A stretch of 64,000 nucleotides of DNA from Hydractinia symbiolongicarpus (GCF_029227915.1 NC_079883.1:8370001-8434000); one strand, 5' to 3'. Counted from the first letter of the stretch, positions 1 through 12,930 are shown. A program made the numbers and translations. Notes: generated by a model not told the origin, from the sequence alone.

Positions 1-103
1 TAGCAGAAGGTTTGGCGAATTCCAACGATGCCAAATTTATTGCCTTACTGAAACATTAAGACCACGAATTTTTAAAAAAACTACAGTTTTACTTAAAAAA
101 ATG

Positions 104-128
104 TACAAAATGTTCGGAACATTTTGTA
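104..128. promoter_or_regulatory. 25-bp palindrome upstream of H4
   Basis: Two 12-bp arms (TACAAAATGTTC and its exact complement) flank a single central G, ending 135 bp before the H4 start codon. An inverted CCAAT box (ATTGG) follows at 142-146. The palindrome recurs before the other H4 genes. A dimeric factor site is plausible, but I do not recognise a known element. Confidence 0.5.
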
Positions 129-217
129 ATGACGCAACTCTATTGGTTAATTAGGGTGTTTCCACGAGCAGTAGGTAATTTTATGGCCTCTTTTTAAAGC
201 TGTCTGAATTCTGTTAA

Positions 218-574
<357 letters not shown>

Positions 575-1034
575 GCGTTGTCATTGCTCAACAAAAACGG
601 CTATTTTTATAGCCACAAATCTTTTAAAACATTACTTTGTGCACGCTTCCAAATTACACAATGTGTAAAGTCTTGTCACAGTTACATTTATTGCTATACG
701 ATACTATGTCATATATGACACAAAAAAAATTTAGAAATACTTTGTAGGGTTAATTTGCCTGGGAGTGTTTCCGTGAAAAGCTGGGTTAAGTTAAATGTAA
801 GCAATAACATGGATCAATGTACTTGTCTTTTCTGCAAGTACAGCTAATAATACGTATGAAAAGTGAAGCTAATCCACACACACATGGGGAAGTATTTTAA
901 ATGTAGGCTAGTGTTCTTAAGCACATTATTTAGAAGTTTTATTAACTTCGGTTAACTTGTAGTGACGCCAAGTAAATGTTTTTTTAAAGATGTGTGGTCT
1001 TAAAAAAGACCGTTTGTGTTTGGTAGACGTTGGT

Positions 1035-1439
1035 TTACTTGCTGCTTGTGTATTTTGTGACGGCTTTTGTTCCTTCACTGACTGCGTGTTTTGCAAGTTC
1101 TCCAGGCAAGAGAAGACGTACTGCGGTTTGAATTTCACGAGAAGAGATGGTCGACTTTTTGTTTTGAAGAGCCAAACGCGAAGCTTCGGAAGCAATGCGC
1201 TCAAAGATGTCGTTGACAAATGAGTTCATGATGCTCATAGCTTTGCTTGAAACTCCGACATCTGGGTGAACTTGTTTCAAAACATTGTAGATGTAAATAG
1301 CATAACTTTCCTTTCTCTTTCTCTTGCGTTTCTTTTCACCAGTTCCACCAATCTTTCCTCCTTTTTTGCCGGCTCTTTTTTCACCTTTCTTGGCTACTTT
1401 AGGTGCCTGTTTTCCTCCTTTAGCTGCTGCGTCAGACAT
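1035..1439 (-). CDS. H2B: Histone H2B
   Basis: Full-length 134-aa H2B, identical to the copy at 12242. The 3' hairpin (minus strand) is at 996-1011. Confidence 0.97.
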   Translation of the reverse strand: MSDAAAKGGKQAPKVAKKGEKRAGKKGGKIGGTGEKKRKRKRKESYAIYIYNVLKQVHPDVGVSSKAMSIMNSFVNDIFERIASEASRLALQNKKSTISSREIQTAVRLLLPGELAKHAVSEGTKAVTKYTSSK

Positions 1440-1723
1440 GGTTAAAAATTTTTGCTACTTAACTTGTAAATAAGCATTAAACTGCAAGTCAAAACTTTTT
1501 GTTTATAAGTAAAAAAATCGGATCGAATTCGATCCGAAAACGCCGATACGCAATTTAATTGGTTAAAAAAAAAATCTTTTGTTTAATACTTAATTATGAT
1601 TGGTTAAAAAAACATGATTTCGATCCTATTTTTATGATGAAAAAACGAGTAAAGTTTATTTCGTTAACACTTACGTTAAATATTCGTACGTTTTTGTATT
1701 AACTTACAAATCAAATCGCAGTT

Positions 1724-2104
1724 ATGTCTGGACGTGGAAAAGGTGGAAAAGCTAAGGCTAAAGCCAAGACAAGATCCTCAAGAGCTGGACTTCAATTTCC
1801 AGTCGGTAGAGTGCATAGATTCCTTCGTAGAGGGCACTATGCTAACCGAATTGGATCTGGAGCACCAGTTTACTTAGCAGCCGTCTTGGAATATTTATCT
1901 GCTGAGATATTGGAGTTGGCTGGTAACGCAGCAAGAGACAACAAAAAAGCTAGGATTATTCCAAGACATTTACAATTGGCTGTTCGTAATGATGAAGAAT
2001 TAAACAAACTTTTGAGCGGTGTAACCATTGCAGCTGGTGGTGTTTTGCCAAACATTCAAGCTGTCTTACTCCCAAAGAAGAACGACAAAGGACAGAAGAA
2101 GTAA
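1724..2104 (+). CDS. H2A: Histone H2A
   Basis: Full-length 126-aa H2A, identical to the copy at 12931. The 3' hairpin is at 2127-2142. Confidence 0.97.
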   Translation: MSGRGKGGKAKAKAKTRSSRAGLQFPVGRVHRFLRRGHYANRIGSGAPVYLAAVLEYLSAEILELAGNAARDNKKARIIPRHLQLAVRNDEELNKLLSGVTIAAGGVLPNIQAVLLPKKNDKGQKK

Positions 2105-2301
2105 ACCGCTACACTCAGAAAACAACGGCTATTTTTATAGCCACACATCTTTAAAAAAACATTGTTTTTTTCACAAAACTATAACCTTAAAGTCTAATAG
2201 ATAATCCATGCATACGCCTTGTCCTAAGTAACTCAAAGAAATTAAATAAAAAAATTTGATCACAACGTCAAAATAAATTGCACGTATTTGCACCTACTAA
2301 T

Positions 2302-2420
2302 GTCTACGGCCATACCACGATGAACACACCCGTTCTCGTCTGATCACGGAAGTTAAGCATCGTCGGGCCGGGATAGTACTTGGATGGGGGACCGCCTGGG
2401 AACTCCCGGTGTCGTAGGCT
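2302..2420 (+). rRNA. 5S ribosomal RNA
   Basis: Complete 5S gene, described at 13509. A T-run at 2420-2423 supplies the Pol III terminator. Confidence 0.95.
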
Positions 2421-2748
2421 TTTCATTTTCATTTGCTGTGATATATTTCTTGTTATAACAATTAAGGAACGTGGCGGTTGTTGAAAGTGTTTCCTATGAC
2501 ATTTTCCTACGACATTTTCAGGTGATAGTACGAGAAAAAAGAGCTTTCAAATGCATACAAACTCGATCTATTGCCGATCATCCAATAACCCTGACGGAAT
2601 GGCAAATAAAATAAAATTCCGCCGCCTTCCGAGGACTTATATCGCAATCACGTTTCGTAACAGCCAAGCGAGGTTTTACCTTAGCGTTTAAGTCACCACC
2701 GACATTTGGCCGCGCAACTTTTCTAAGCTCATTCATTTTGACTTAAGG

Positions 2749-2913
2749 AGGGGGCGAGCGCGGACGCAGGCCCCCACTACCAGAAATTGTACGGTCGAGT
2801 TACTGACGTTTGCAGTAATCGCAGAGGTCAGCCCAAGCGTAGTGCAATGCAAGAGCCTCACTCTGGAAGAAAACCCTCATTGATCAGTCTTTACTTCCCC
2901 GTCAGGTAAGTAT
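2749..2913 (-). ncRNA. U1: U1 small nuclear RNA
   Basis: Complete U1 gene, described at 13956. The 5' end is at 2913 and the candidate proximal promoter element is at 2962-2970. Confidence 0.93.
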
Positions 2914-3103
2914 GAGTTGGAACTGCACCGTAGCATGAGGGTACCCTTCAAAGTTTGTTAATGCTTGTGGCTTGAGTGTGTTATAAACTGCCGTGTCGCG
3001 GGGCATAGGCTGTATTCTCCCCCAGTGTACGCGTTTTGTTCCCGCCGTAGACTATGCAGAGTGCCGTCGGAAAGAGGACTGCTATTATTCTTTTATTGCT
3101 TAT

Positions 3104-3289
3104 GTGGGCCGCCATCGGTAATAGTGCAACACAAGGCAACCCGTGGTCACGGCGTGAATGAATCCACCTCCATGACCCAAGGCCAAAAATCAGATTAATA
3201 TACTGACCATTCAGAGAATGGCCTACCAGATATTAAACTGATAAGAACAGATACTACACTTGATCTTAGCCATTAGGCCGAGAAGCGAT
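3104..3289 (-). ncRNA. U2: U2 small nuclear RNA with a one-base deletion
   Basis: Same U2 gene as at 14311 except that one C of a CC pair (plus strand) is missing at about 3132. In the RNA this removes a G from the 3' terminal stem-loop, where TTGGT normally pairs with ACCGA, so the stem is weakened. The 5' half, with the branch-point pairing region and Sm site, is intact. The lesion is in a two-base homopolymer and could be a sequencing error. The candidate promoter element is at 3335-3343. Confidence 0.88.
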
Positions 3290-3611
3290 AAAGAACAAGC
3301 GTTGCCATGATAGGCATCGTCCACACACCGTAACTGCTTGTGGAGCATGTCACGTTACTGTAAAGCTTACAACTGTCACCGCGTACGGATGGACGGCGAC
3401 ATAGTAAAAATCACGGCTGTTGATTTAGCCGTAGGATGGAGAGCGACTGTAGCGAGTGGATGGTAACTTACATGAATGCTAACAAAGGCGACGATACTAA
3501 GTGCGTGATATTACTTTCCAATATGTCTGCGTACATTCCGTTTATCAACGCATTACGCCAGAACGTGCGCGCGCGTTACACAGTAGACCATGCAGCCGAA
3601 ATGCGACAGTG

Positions 3612-3684
3612 CGACCCTGCCAGGAGTCGAACCTGGAATCCCCTGATTCGTAGTCAGATGCCTTATCCATTGGGCCACAGGGCC
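3612..3684 (-). tRNA. tRNA-Arg (anticodon ACG)
   Basis: Complete copy of the tRNA described at 14820. Confidence 0.95.
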
Positions 3685-4263
3685 ATGCTTATGACTTCGC
3701 CCCATCGTCATTTTGGCTTGCGCATTCGTTTTACTTACGACAGAATTCTTCGTGTTTGTAGCCATGAAAGAAAGGGACTTCTGTGAGTGAATTTTTTTAC
3801 TGTGGTCTAATAAAAAAGTCGAAACGCAGTGCCCAATATATGAATTGCTCCTAATAGCCGGAAACAGGCCGTGTCGATGATGTAGGCCGACATACGCAAC
3901 GCAAACCAAAGAACGCTTTATGAAAATCCTAACACGAGCGCGGAAGAAGCCCAAATTAACAGACTAGATGTAATGCTGAAGACCTCAAACTCCAGCAGCT
4001 TCTCTTGCAGACTATTGCGTCGTACTACAAATAAAAATTAACATGCTTTCGCATAGTCGCGGCACCCAAAACGGACATTATACGATGTACAGAAACACAC
4101 ATTTCTGTTTTCGCGCCAAATCAATTCCCGGGAGTGGTACTTTTACGTCCGCATACTTCGCACCGTCTTAAATTATATCTCATTTACACGGTAATGTTTA
4201 GTATACTTCTACTGTGATAACAAGCATCGTTTATCGTTGGATTGTTGTAAGAAAACATTAAAA

Positions 4264-4815
4264 ATGAGTGAAGCAGCTTCTCCAAAGAAAATCGCACCCA
4301 AGAAGAAACCTGCTGCAAAGAAGACAGCTGATCACCCTAAATATGTGGACATGATCAAGGCTGCTATCGCTACCCTAAAGGAACGCGGTGGTTCATCTCG
4401 CCAAGCTATTACAAAATATATTCATGCAAATTACAAAGTTGCTGAAAACTCAGATCATCATCTGAAAATGGCTCTTAAACGAGGAGTAACATCAGGCGAT
4501 TTGATTCAAACTAAAGGCACTGGTGCTTCTGGATCATTCAAGCTAGGTCAGGTAAAAAAAGAAAAACCTAAGAAAAAGGCCGCAGCAAAAAAGCCAACGG
4601 CAAAGAAGCCTACTGCAAAGAAAAGTACACCAAAAAAGAAGCCAGCAAAGAAGAGCACGCCAAAGAAAGCAGCAAAGAAGCCTGCCACAAAGAAAGCCTC
4701 GGCTAAGAAACCAGCAGCTAAGAAACCCACAAAGAAGCCTGTTGCTAAAAAACCTGCAGCAAAGAAGGTCAAAAAGACTCCCAAAAAGGCAGCAAAGAAG
4801 ACCGCAAAAAAATAA
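4264..4815 (+). CDS. H1: Histone H1
   Basis: 183-aa H1, identical to the copy at 15472. The 3' hairpin is at 4848-4863. An in-frame ATG at 4237 would add nine residues and is not preferred (see 15472). Confidence 0.95.
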   Translation: MSEAASPKKIAPKKKPAAKKTADHPKYVDMIKAAIATLKERGGSSRQAITKYIHANYKVAENSDHHLKMALKRGVTSGDLIQTKGTGASGSFKLGQVKKEKPKKKAAAKKPTAKKPTAKKSTPKKKPAKKSTPKKAAKKPATKKASAKKPAAKKPTKKPVAKKPAAKKVKKTPKKAAKKTAKK

Positions 4816-5130
4816 TTTGTGTGTATCTGGCTATTACATTAACAAACGGCTATTTTTATAGCCACACATTTACAAAAAAACATTATCTTGGTACAAAGTT
4901 AAACTTGTTTAAGTCACTTAAACAGTTAAAAAAGAGTAAATTTAAGATTAGATTCCCTAAGTTTAAGTATTTTCGTTTTTAAATTTCTTATTTTCTTGCT
5001 TTTACTTTTCTTGCCCTTCATATTTTTAACATTGTCAAACTTTATGTAGCATAAAATTTTTATGTAGCATAAAATTTAAACAGAAAGCAGGACAAAGTTT
5101 GATATAAAAAGCTAGCCGTAATATTTTTTA

Positions 5131-5589
<459 letters not shown>

Positions 5590-6067
5590 TTAAGAAGTCG
5601 ATGTAGTACGGATACACAAGACGGTCTAAAATGCACTATCGCGCCAAAGTTTTATTTCTCATATTGATTGACAGCTAAGGTTCAAAACAAACCATTTGAT
5701 TGGTGCTAAGAAAGTAATTTCTGATTGGCTGCATAATGACATTACGCTCATTACTTTAACATTTTTATAAAATCTGTGTTTTTTGGCTACGGGAAAACGG
5801 CTGTATCTTCTGATACACAAAAGCTTTTGACTTTTTTTTTTTTTAGTAAGTAGCAGAAGGTTTGGCGAATTCCAACGATGCCAAATTTATTGCCTTACTG
5901 AAACATTAAGACCACGAATTTTTAAAAAAACTACAGTTTTACTTAAAAAAATGTACAAAATGTTCGGAACATTTTGTAATGACGCAACTCTATTGGTTAA
6001 TTAGGGTGTTTCCACGAGCAGTAGGTAATTTTATGGCCTCTTTTTAAAGCTGTCTGAATTCTGTTAA

Positions 6068-6424
<357 letters not shown>

Positions 6425-6883
6425 GCGTTGTCATTGCTCAACAAAAACGGCTATTTTTATAGCCACAAATCTTTTAAACATTACTTTGTGCACGCTTCCA
6501 AATTACACAATGTGTAAAGTCTTGTCACAGTTACATTTATTGCTATACGATACTATGTCATATATGACACAAAAAAAATTTAGAAATACTTTGTAGGGTT
6601 AATTTGCCTGGGAGTGTTTCCGTGAAAAGCTGGGTTAAGTTAAATGTAAGCAATAACATGGATCAATGTACTTGTCTTTTCTGCAAGTACAGCTAATAAT
6701 ACGTATGAAAAGTGAAGCTAATCCACACACACATGGGGAAGTATTTTAAATGTAGGCTAGTGTTCTTAAGCACATTATTTAGAAGTTTTATTAACTTCGG
6801 TTAACTTGTAGTGACGCCAAGTAAATGTTTTTTTAAAGATGTGTGGTCTTAAAAAAGACCGTTTGTGTTTGGTAGACGTTGGT

Positions 6884-7288
6884 TTACTTGCTGCTTGTGT
6901 ATTTTGTGACGGCTTTTGTTCCTTCACTGACTGCGTGTTTTGCAAGTTCTCCAGGCAAGAGAAGACGTACTGCGGTTTGAATTTCACGAGAAGAGATGGT
7001 CGACTTTTTGTTTTGAAGAGCCAAACGCGAAGCTTCGGAAGCAATGCGCTCAAAGATGTCGTTGACAAATGAGTTCATGATGCTCATAGCTTTGCTTGAA
7101 ACTCCGACATCTGGGTGAACTTGTTTCAAAACATTGTAGATGTAAATAGCATAACTTTCCTTTCTCTTTCTCTTGCGTTTCTTTTCACCAGTTCCACCAA
7201 TCTTTCCTCCTTTTTTGCCGGCTCTTTTTTCACCTTTCTTGGCTACTTTAGGTGCCTGTTTTCCTCCTTTAGCTGCTGCGTCAGACAT
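6884..7288 (-). CDS. H2B: Histone H2B
   Basis: Full-length 134-aa copy. The hairpin (minus strand) is at 6845-6860. Confidence 0.97.
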   Translation of the reverse strand: MSDAAAKGGKQAPKVAKKGEKRAGKKGGKIGGTGEKKRKRKRKESYAIYIYNVLKQVHPDVGVSSKAMSIMNSFVNDIFERIASEASRLALQNKKSTISSREIQTAVRLLLPGELAKHAVSEGTKAVTKYTSSK

Positions 7289-7572
7289 GGTTAAAAATTT
7301 TTGCTACTTAACTTGTAAATAAGCATTAAACTGCAAGTCAAAACTTTTTGTTTATAAGTAAAAAAATCGGATCGAATTCGATCCGAAAACGCCGATACGC
7401 AATTTAATTGGTTAAAAAAAAAATCTTTTGTTTAATACTTAATTATGATTGGTTAAAAAAACATGATTTCGATCCTATTTTTATGATGAAAAAACGAGTA
7501 AAGTTTATTTCGTTAACACTTACGTTAAATATTCGTACGTTTTTGTATTAACTTACAAATCAAATCGCAGTT

Positions 7573-7953
7573 ATGTCTGGACGTGGAAAAGGTGGAAAAG
7601 CTAAGGCTAAAGCCAAGACAAGATCCTCAAGAGCTGGACTTCAATTTCCAGTCGGTAGAGTGCATAGATTCCTTCGTAGAGGGCACTATGCTAACCGAAT
7701 TGGATCTGGAGCACCAGTTTACTTAGCAGCCGTCTTGGAATATTTATCTGCTGAGATATTGGAGTTGGCTGGTAACGCAGCAAGAGACAACAAAAAAGCT
7801 AGGATTATTCCAAGACATTTACAATTGGCTGTTCGTAATGATGAAGAATTAAACAAACTTTTGAGCGGTGTAACCATTGCAGCTGGTGGTGTTTTGCCAA
7901 ACATTCAAGCTGTCTTACTCCCAAAGAAGAACGACAAAGGACAGAAGAAGTAA
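7573..7953 (+). CDS. H2A: Histone H2A
   Basis: Full-length 126-aa copy. The hairpin is at 7976-7991. Confidence 0.97.
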   Translation: MSGRGKGGKAKAKAKTRSSRAGLQFPVGRVHRFLRRGHYANRIGSGAPVYLAAVLEYLSAEILELAGNAARDNKKARIIPRHLQLAVRNDEELNKLLSGVTIAAGGVLPNIQAVLLPKKNDKGQKK

Positions 7954-8150
7954 ACCGCTACACTCAGAAAACAACGGCTATTTTTATAGCCACACATCTT
8001 TAAAAAAACATTGTTTTTTTCACAAAACTATAACCTTAAAGTCTAATAGATAATCCATGCATACGCCTTGTCCTAAGTAACTCAAAGAAATTAAATAAAA
8101 AAATTTGATCACAACGTCAAAATAAATTGCACGTATTTGCACCTACTAAT

Positions 8151-8232
8151 GTCTACGGCCATACCACGATGAACACACCCGTTCTCGTCTGATCACGGAA
8201 GTTAAGCATCGTCGGGCCGGGATAGTACTTGG
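8151..8232 (+). rRNA. 5S ribosomal RNA, cut by assembly gap
   Basis: The first 82 bases of 5S are present and match the other copies. The rest falls in the N run that begins at 8233, so the gene is probably complete in the genome. Confidence 0.92.
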
Positions 8233-8732
8233 NNNNNNNNNNNNNNNNNNNNNNNNNNNNNNNNNNNNNNNNNNNNNNNNNNNNNNNNNNNNNNNNNNNN
8301 NNNNNNNNNNNNNNNNNNNNNNNNNNNNNNNNNNNNNNNNNNNNNNNNNNNNNNNNNNNNNNNNNNNNNNNNNNNNNNNNNNNNNNNNNNNNNNNNNNNN
8401 NNNNNNNNNNNNNNNNNNNNNNNNNNNNNNNNNNNNNNNNNNNNNNNNNNNNNNNNNNNNNNNNNNNNNNNNNNNNNNNNNNNNNNNNNNNNNNNNNNNN
8501 NNNNNNNNNNNNNNNNNNNNNNNNNNNNNNNNNNNNNNNNNNNNNNNNNNNNNNNNNNNNNNNNNNNNNNNNNNNNNNNNNNNNNNNNNNNNNNNNNNNN
8601 NNNNNNNNNNNNNNNNNNNNNNNNNNNNNNNNNNNNNNNNNNNNNNNNNNNNNNNNNNNNNNNNNNNNNNNNNNNNNNNNNNNNNNNNNNNNNNNNNNNN
8701 NNNNNNNNNNNNNNNNNNNNNNNNNNNNNNNN
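8233..8732. other. Assembly gap, 500 N
   Basis: By alignment to intact units the missing stretch should be about 995 bp, covering the end of 5S, all of U1 and all of U2. The round 500 N is therefore a placeholder, not a measured length. Reading frames through the N run are meaningless. Confidence 0.97.
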
Positions 8733-8967
8733 CACCGCGTACGGATGGACGGCGACATAGTAAAAATCACGGCTGTTGATTTAGCCGTAGGATGGAGAGC
8801 GACTGTAGCGAGTGGATGGTAACTTACATGAATGCTAACAAAGGCGACGATACTAAGTGCGTGATATTACTTTCCAATATGTCTGCGTACATTCCGTTTA
8901 TCAACGCATTACGCCAGAACGTGCGCGCGCGTTACACAGTAGACCATGCAGCCGAAATGCGACAGTG

Positions 8968-9040
8968 CGACCCTGCCAGGAGTCGAACCTGGAATCCCCT
9001 GATTCGTAGTCAGATGCCTTATCCATTGGGCCACAGGGCC
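8968..9040 (-). tRNA. tRNA-Arg (anticodon ACG)
   Basis: Complete copy of the tRNA described at 14820, retained downstream of the gap. Confidence 0.95.
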
Positions 9041-9619
9041 ATGCTTATGACTTCGCCCCATCGTCATTTTGGCTTGCGCATTCGTTTTACTTACGACAGA
9101 ATTCTTCGTGTTTGTAGCCATGAAAGAAAGGGACTTCTGTGAGTGAATTTTTTTACTGTGGTCTAATAAAAAAGTCGAAACGCAGTGCCCAATATATGAA
9201 TTGCTCCTAATAGCCGGAAACAGGCCGTGTCGATGATGTAGGCCGACATACGCAACGCAAACCAAAGAACGCTTTATGAAAATCCTAACACGAGCGCGGA
9301 AGAAGCCCAAATTAACAGACTAGATGTAATGCTGAAGACCTCAAACTCCAGCAGCTTCTCTTGCAGACTATTGCGTCGTACTACAAATAAAAATTAACAT
9401 GCTTTCGCATAGTCGCGGCACCCAAAACGGACATTATACGATGTACAGAAACACACATTTCTGTTTTCGCGCCAAATCAATTCCCGGGAGTGGTACTTTT
9501 ACGTCCGCATACTTCGCACCGTCTTAAATTATATCTCATTTACACGGTAATGTTTAGTATACTTCTACTGTGATAACAAGCATCGTTTATCGTTGGATTG
9601 TTGTAAGAAAACATTAAAA

Positions 9620-10171
9620 ATGAGTGAAGCAGCTTCTCCAAAGAAAATCGCACCCAAGAAGAAACCTGCTGCAAAGAAGACAGCTGATCACCCTAAATAT
9701 GTGGACATGATCAAGGCTGCTATCGCTACCCTAAAGGAACGCGGTGGTTCATCTCGCCAAGCTATTACAAAATATATTCATGCAAATTACAAAGTTGCTG
9801 AAAACTCAGATCATCATCTGAAAATGGCTCTTAAACGAGGAGTAACATCAGGCGATTTGATTCAAACTAAAGGCACTGGTGCTTCTGGATCATTCAAGCT
9901 AGGTCAGGTAAAAAAAGAAAAACCTAAGAAAAAGGCCGCAGCAAAAAAGCCAACGGCAAAGAAGCCTACTGCAAAGAAAAGTACACCAAAAAAGAAGCCA
10001 GCAAAGAAGAGCACGCCAAAGAAAGCAGCAAAGAAGCCTGCCACAAAGAAAGCCTCGGCTAAGAAACCAGCAGCTAAGAAACCCACAAAGAAGCCTGTTG
10101 CTAAAAAACCTGCAGCAAAGAAGGTCAAAAAGACTCCCAAAAAGGCAGCAAAGAAGACCGCAAAAAAATAA
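9620..10171 (+). CDS. H1: Histone H1
   Basis: 183-aa copy. The hairpin is at 10204-10219. Confidence 0.95.
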   Translation: MSEAASPKKIAPKKKPAAKKTADHPKYVDMIKAAIATLKERGGSSRQAITKYIHANYKVAENSDHHLKMALKRGVTSGDLIQTKGTGASGSFKLGQVKKEKPKKKAAAKKPTAKKPTAKKSTPKKKPAKKSTPKKAAKKPATKKASAKKPAAKKPTKKPVAKKPAAKKVKKTPKKAAKKTAKK

Positions 10172-10532
10172 TTTGTGTGTATCTGGCTATTACATTAACA
10201 AACGGCTATTTTTATAGCCACACATTTACAAAAAAACATTATCTTGGTACAAAGTTAAACTTGTTTAAGTCACTTAAACAGTTAAAAAAGAGTAAATTTA
10301 AGATTAGATTCCCTAAGTTTAAGTATTTTCGTTTTTAAATTTCTTATTTTCTTGCTTTTACTTTTCTTGCCCTTCATATTTTTAACATTGTCAAACTTTA
10401 TGTAGCATAAAATTTTTATGTAGCATAAAATTTAAACAGAAAGCAGGACAAAGTTTGATATAAAAAGCTAGCCGTAATATTTTTTATGGATGTGTGGCTA
10501 TAAAAATAGCCGTTTTTTGTTTGGTAAGATGC

Positions 10533-10946
<414 letters not shown>

Positions 10947-11424
10947 TTAAGAAGTCGATGTAGTACGGATACACAAGACGGTCTAAAATGCACTATCGCG
11001 CCAAAGTTTTATTTCTCATATTGATTGACAGCTAAGGTTCAAAACAAACCATTTGATTGGTGCTAAGAAAGTAATTTCTGATTGGCTGCATAATGACATT
11101 ACGCTCATTACTTTAACATTTTTATAAAATCTGTGTTTTTTGGCTACGGGAAAACGGCTGTATCTTCTGATACACAAAAGCTTTTGACTTTTTTTTTTTT
11201 TAGTAAGTAGCAGAAGGTTTGGCGAATTCCAACGATGCCAAATTTATTGCCTTACTGAAACATTAAGACCACGAATTTTTAAAAAAACTACAGTTTTACT
11301 TAAAAAAATGTACAAAATGTTCGGAACATTTTGTAATGACGCAACTCTATTGGTTAATTAGGGTGTTTCCACGAGCAGTAGGTAATTTTATGGCCTCTTT
11401 TTAAAGCTGTCTGAATTCTGTTAA

Positions 11425-11781
<357 letters not shown>

Positions 11782-11805
11782 GCGTTGTCATTGCTCAACA
11801 AAAAC

Positions 11806-11821
11806 GGCTATTTTTATAGCC
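11806..11821 (+). terminator. Histone mRNA 3' hairpin (H4)
   Basis: A six-base stem GGCTAT/ATAGCC with a TTTT loop, preceded by CAAAAAC and followed by ACA. It fits the known stem-loop bound by SLBP, with GG at the base of the stem and a U-rich loop. The same 16-mer follows H2A (13334-13349), H1 (16056-16071) and, on the minus strand, H3 (16348-16363). Confidence 0.95.
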
Positions 11822-12202
11822 ACAAATCTTTTAAAACATTACTTTGTGCACGCTTCCAAATTACACAATGTGTAAAGTCTTGTCACAGTTACATTTATTG
11901 CTATACGATACTATGTCATATATGACACAAAAAAAATTTAGAAATACTTTGTAGGGTTAATTTGCCTGGGAGTGTTTCCGTGAAAAGCTGGGTTAAGTTA
12001 AATGTAAGCAATAACATGGATCAATGTACTTGTCTTTTCTGCAAGTACAGCTAATAATACGTATGAAAAGTGAAGCTAATCCACACACACATGGGGAAGT
12101 ATTTTAAATGTAGGCTAGTGTTCTTAAGCACATTATTTAGAAGTTTTATTAACTTCGGTTAACTTGTAGTGACGCCAAGTAAATGTTTTTTTAAAGATGT
12201 GT
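11822..12202. other. H4-H2B convergent spacer
   Basis: 381 bp between the two convergent hairpins. I see no open frame with homology and no RNA gene I recognise. It contains a perfect 14-bp palindrome, TGTCATATATGACA, at 11914-11927. Downstream-element sequences for U7-guided 3' processing of both mRNAs should lie at its two ends, but no clear purine-rich consensus stands out. The spacer repeats in every unit except the one at 34878, where it is deleted. Confidence 0.7.
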
Positions 12203-12218
12203 GGTCTTAAAAAAGACC
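12203..12218 (-). terminator. Histone mRNA 3' hairpin (H2B)
   Basis: On the minus strand this reads GGTCTT, TTTT loop, AAGACC, followed by ACA. The stem differs from the GGCTAT version used by the other four histone genes but keeps the GG/CC base and U loop, so pairing is preserved by compensating changes. It starts 23 bp beyond the H2B stop. Confidence 0.93.
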
Positions 12219-12241
12219 GTTTGTGTTTGGTAGACGTTGGT

Positions 12242-12646
12242 TTACTTGCTGCTTGTGTATTTTGTGACGGCTTTTGTTCCTTCACTGACTGCGTGTTTTG
12301 CAAGTTCTCCAGGCAAGAGAAGACGTACTGCGGTTTGAATTTCACGAGAAGAGATGGTCGACTTTTTGTTTTGAAGAGCCAAACGCGAAGCTTCGGAAGC
12401 AATGCGCTCAAAGATGTCGTTGACAAATGAGTTCATGATGCTCATAGCTTTGCTTGAAACTCCGACATCTGGGTGAACTTGTTTCAAAACATTGTAGATG
12501 TAAATAGCATAACTTTCCTTTCTCTTTCTCTTGCGTTTCTTTTCACCAGTTCCACCAATCTTTCCTCCTTTTTTGCCGGCTCTTTTTTCACCTTTCTTGG
12601 CTACTTTAGGTGCCTGTTTTCCTCCTTTAGCTGCTGCGTCAGACAT
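12242..12646 (-). CDS. H2B: Histone H2B (reference copy)
   Basis: Core histone that dimerises with H2A. The 134-residue product is longer than the roughly 123-126 residues usual for animal H2B because the N-terminal tail is extended and rich in K and G. The tail ends in the basic repression-type segment [12 protein letters not shown] near residues 36-47. The fold follows, with [20 protein letters not shown] and [15 protein letters not shown]. The C-terminal helix ends AVTKYTSSK, which contains the conserved ubiquitinated lysine. The ATG used is the one immediately downstream of a TATA box and 78 bp from the promoter palindrome. The gene is intronless, divergent from H2A, convergent with H4, and followed by its own hairpin at 12203-12218. 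Confidence 0.98.
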   Translation of the reverse strand: MSDAAAKGGKQAPKVAKKGEKRAGKKGGKIGGTGEKKRKRKRKESYAIYIYNVLKQVHPDVGVSSKAMSIMNSFVNDIFERIASEASRLALQNKKSTISSREIQTAVRLLLPGELAKHAVSEGTKAVTKYTSSK

Positions 12647-12930
12647 GGTTAAAAATTTTTGCTACTTAACTTGTAAATAAGCATTAAACTGCAAGTCAAA
12701 ACTTTTTGTTTATAAGTAAAAAAATCGGATCGAATTCGATCCGAAAACGCCGATACGCAATTTAATTGGTTAAAAAAAAAATCTTTTGTTTAATACTTAA
12801 TTATGATTGGTTAAAAAAACATGATTTCGATCCTATTTTTATGATGAAAAAACGAGTAAAGTTTATTTCGTTAACACTTACGTTAAATATTCGTACGTTT
12901 TTGTATTAACTTACAAATCAAATCGCAGTT
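12647..12930. promoter_or_regulatory. Divergent H2B/H2A promoter
   Basis: 284 bp separate the two start codons. On the H2B side a TATA box (TTATAAA, minus strand) lies at 12709-12715. On the H2A side GATCC at 12829-12833 is followed by a TATA-like ATTTTTATGA. Two inverted CCAAT boxes (ATTGG) at 12765-12769 and 12806-12810 sit between them. GATCC a short distance upstream of TATA is a motif I recall from sea urchin histone promoters; here it occurs on both sides. Confidence 0.75.
12725..12744. promoter_or_regulatory. Perfect 20-bp palindrome in H2B promoter
   Basis: TCGGATCGAATTCGATCCGA is identical on both strands. It places GATCCGA about 10 bp upstream of the H2B TATA box in the H2B direction, and its mirror copy toward H2A. 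It is present in every unit that retains this region. Likely a doubled GATCC-type histone promoter element. Confidence 0.6.

Noticed and set aside
926-1223. Open frames of 77 and 97 codons overlapping H2B
   Set aside because: They are shadows of the H2B gene in other frames and lack family resemblance.
2965-3198. 65- to 77-codon frames across U1-U2
   Set aside because: They overlap U2 and its promoter on the opposite strand, and the length changes with the one-base U2 deletion.
3436-3786. 116-codon plus-strand open frame, repeated in each unit
   Set aside because: It runs antisense through tRNA-Arg and resembles no protein; its recurrence is explained by the repeat.
3553-3954. 133-codon minus-strand open frame, repeated in each unit
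   Set aside because: Its C-terminal part (GPVAQWIRHLTTNQGIPGST) is the translation of tRNA-Arg, a common false ORF.
3290-4260. Possible U4, U5, U6 or spliced-leader RNA in the spacers
   Set aside because: No U6 ACAGAGA, U5 loop GCCTTTTAC or U4 5' stem signature was seen on either strand by eye; a covariance search would settle it.
4237-4263. Upstream in-frame ATG giving H1 an MDCCKKTLK extension
   Set aside because: H1 proteins normally start at MSE/MS-type residues, and the extension lies in the probable 5' leader.
4548-4784. Phe/Ala/Gly-rich 78-codon minus-strand frame that looks like membrane protein
   Set aside because: It is the complement of the Lys/Ala/Pro-rich H1 tail.
8153-8822. 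Long open frames through the N run (also 53420-54106)
   Set aside because: Ns read as open codons; these are artefacts of the assembly gaps.
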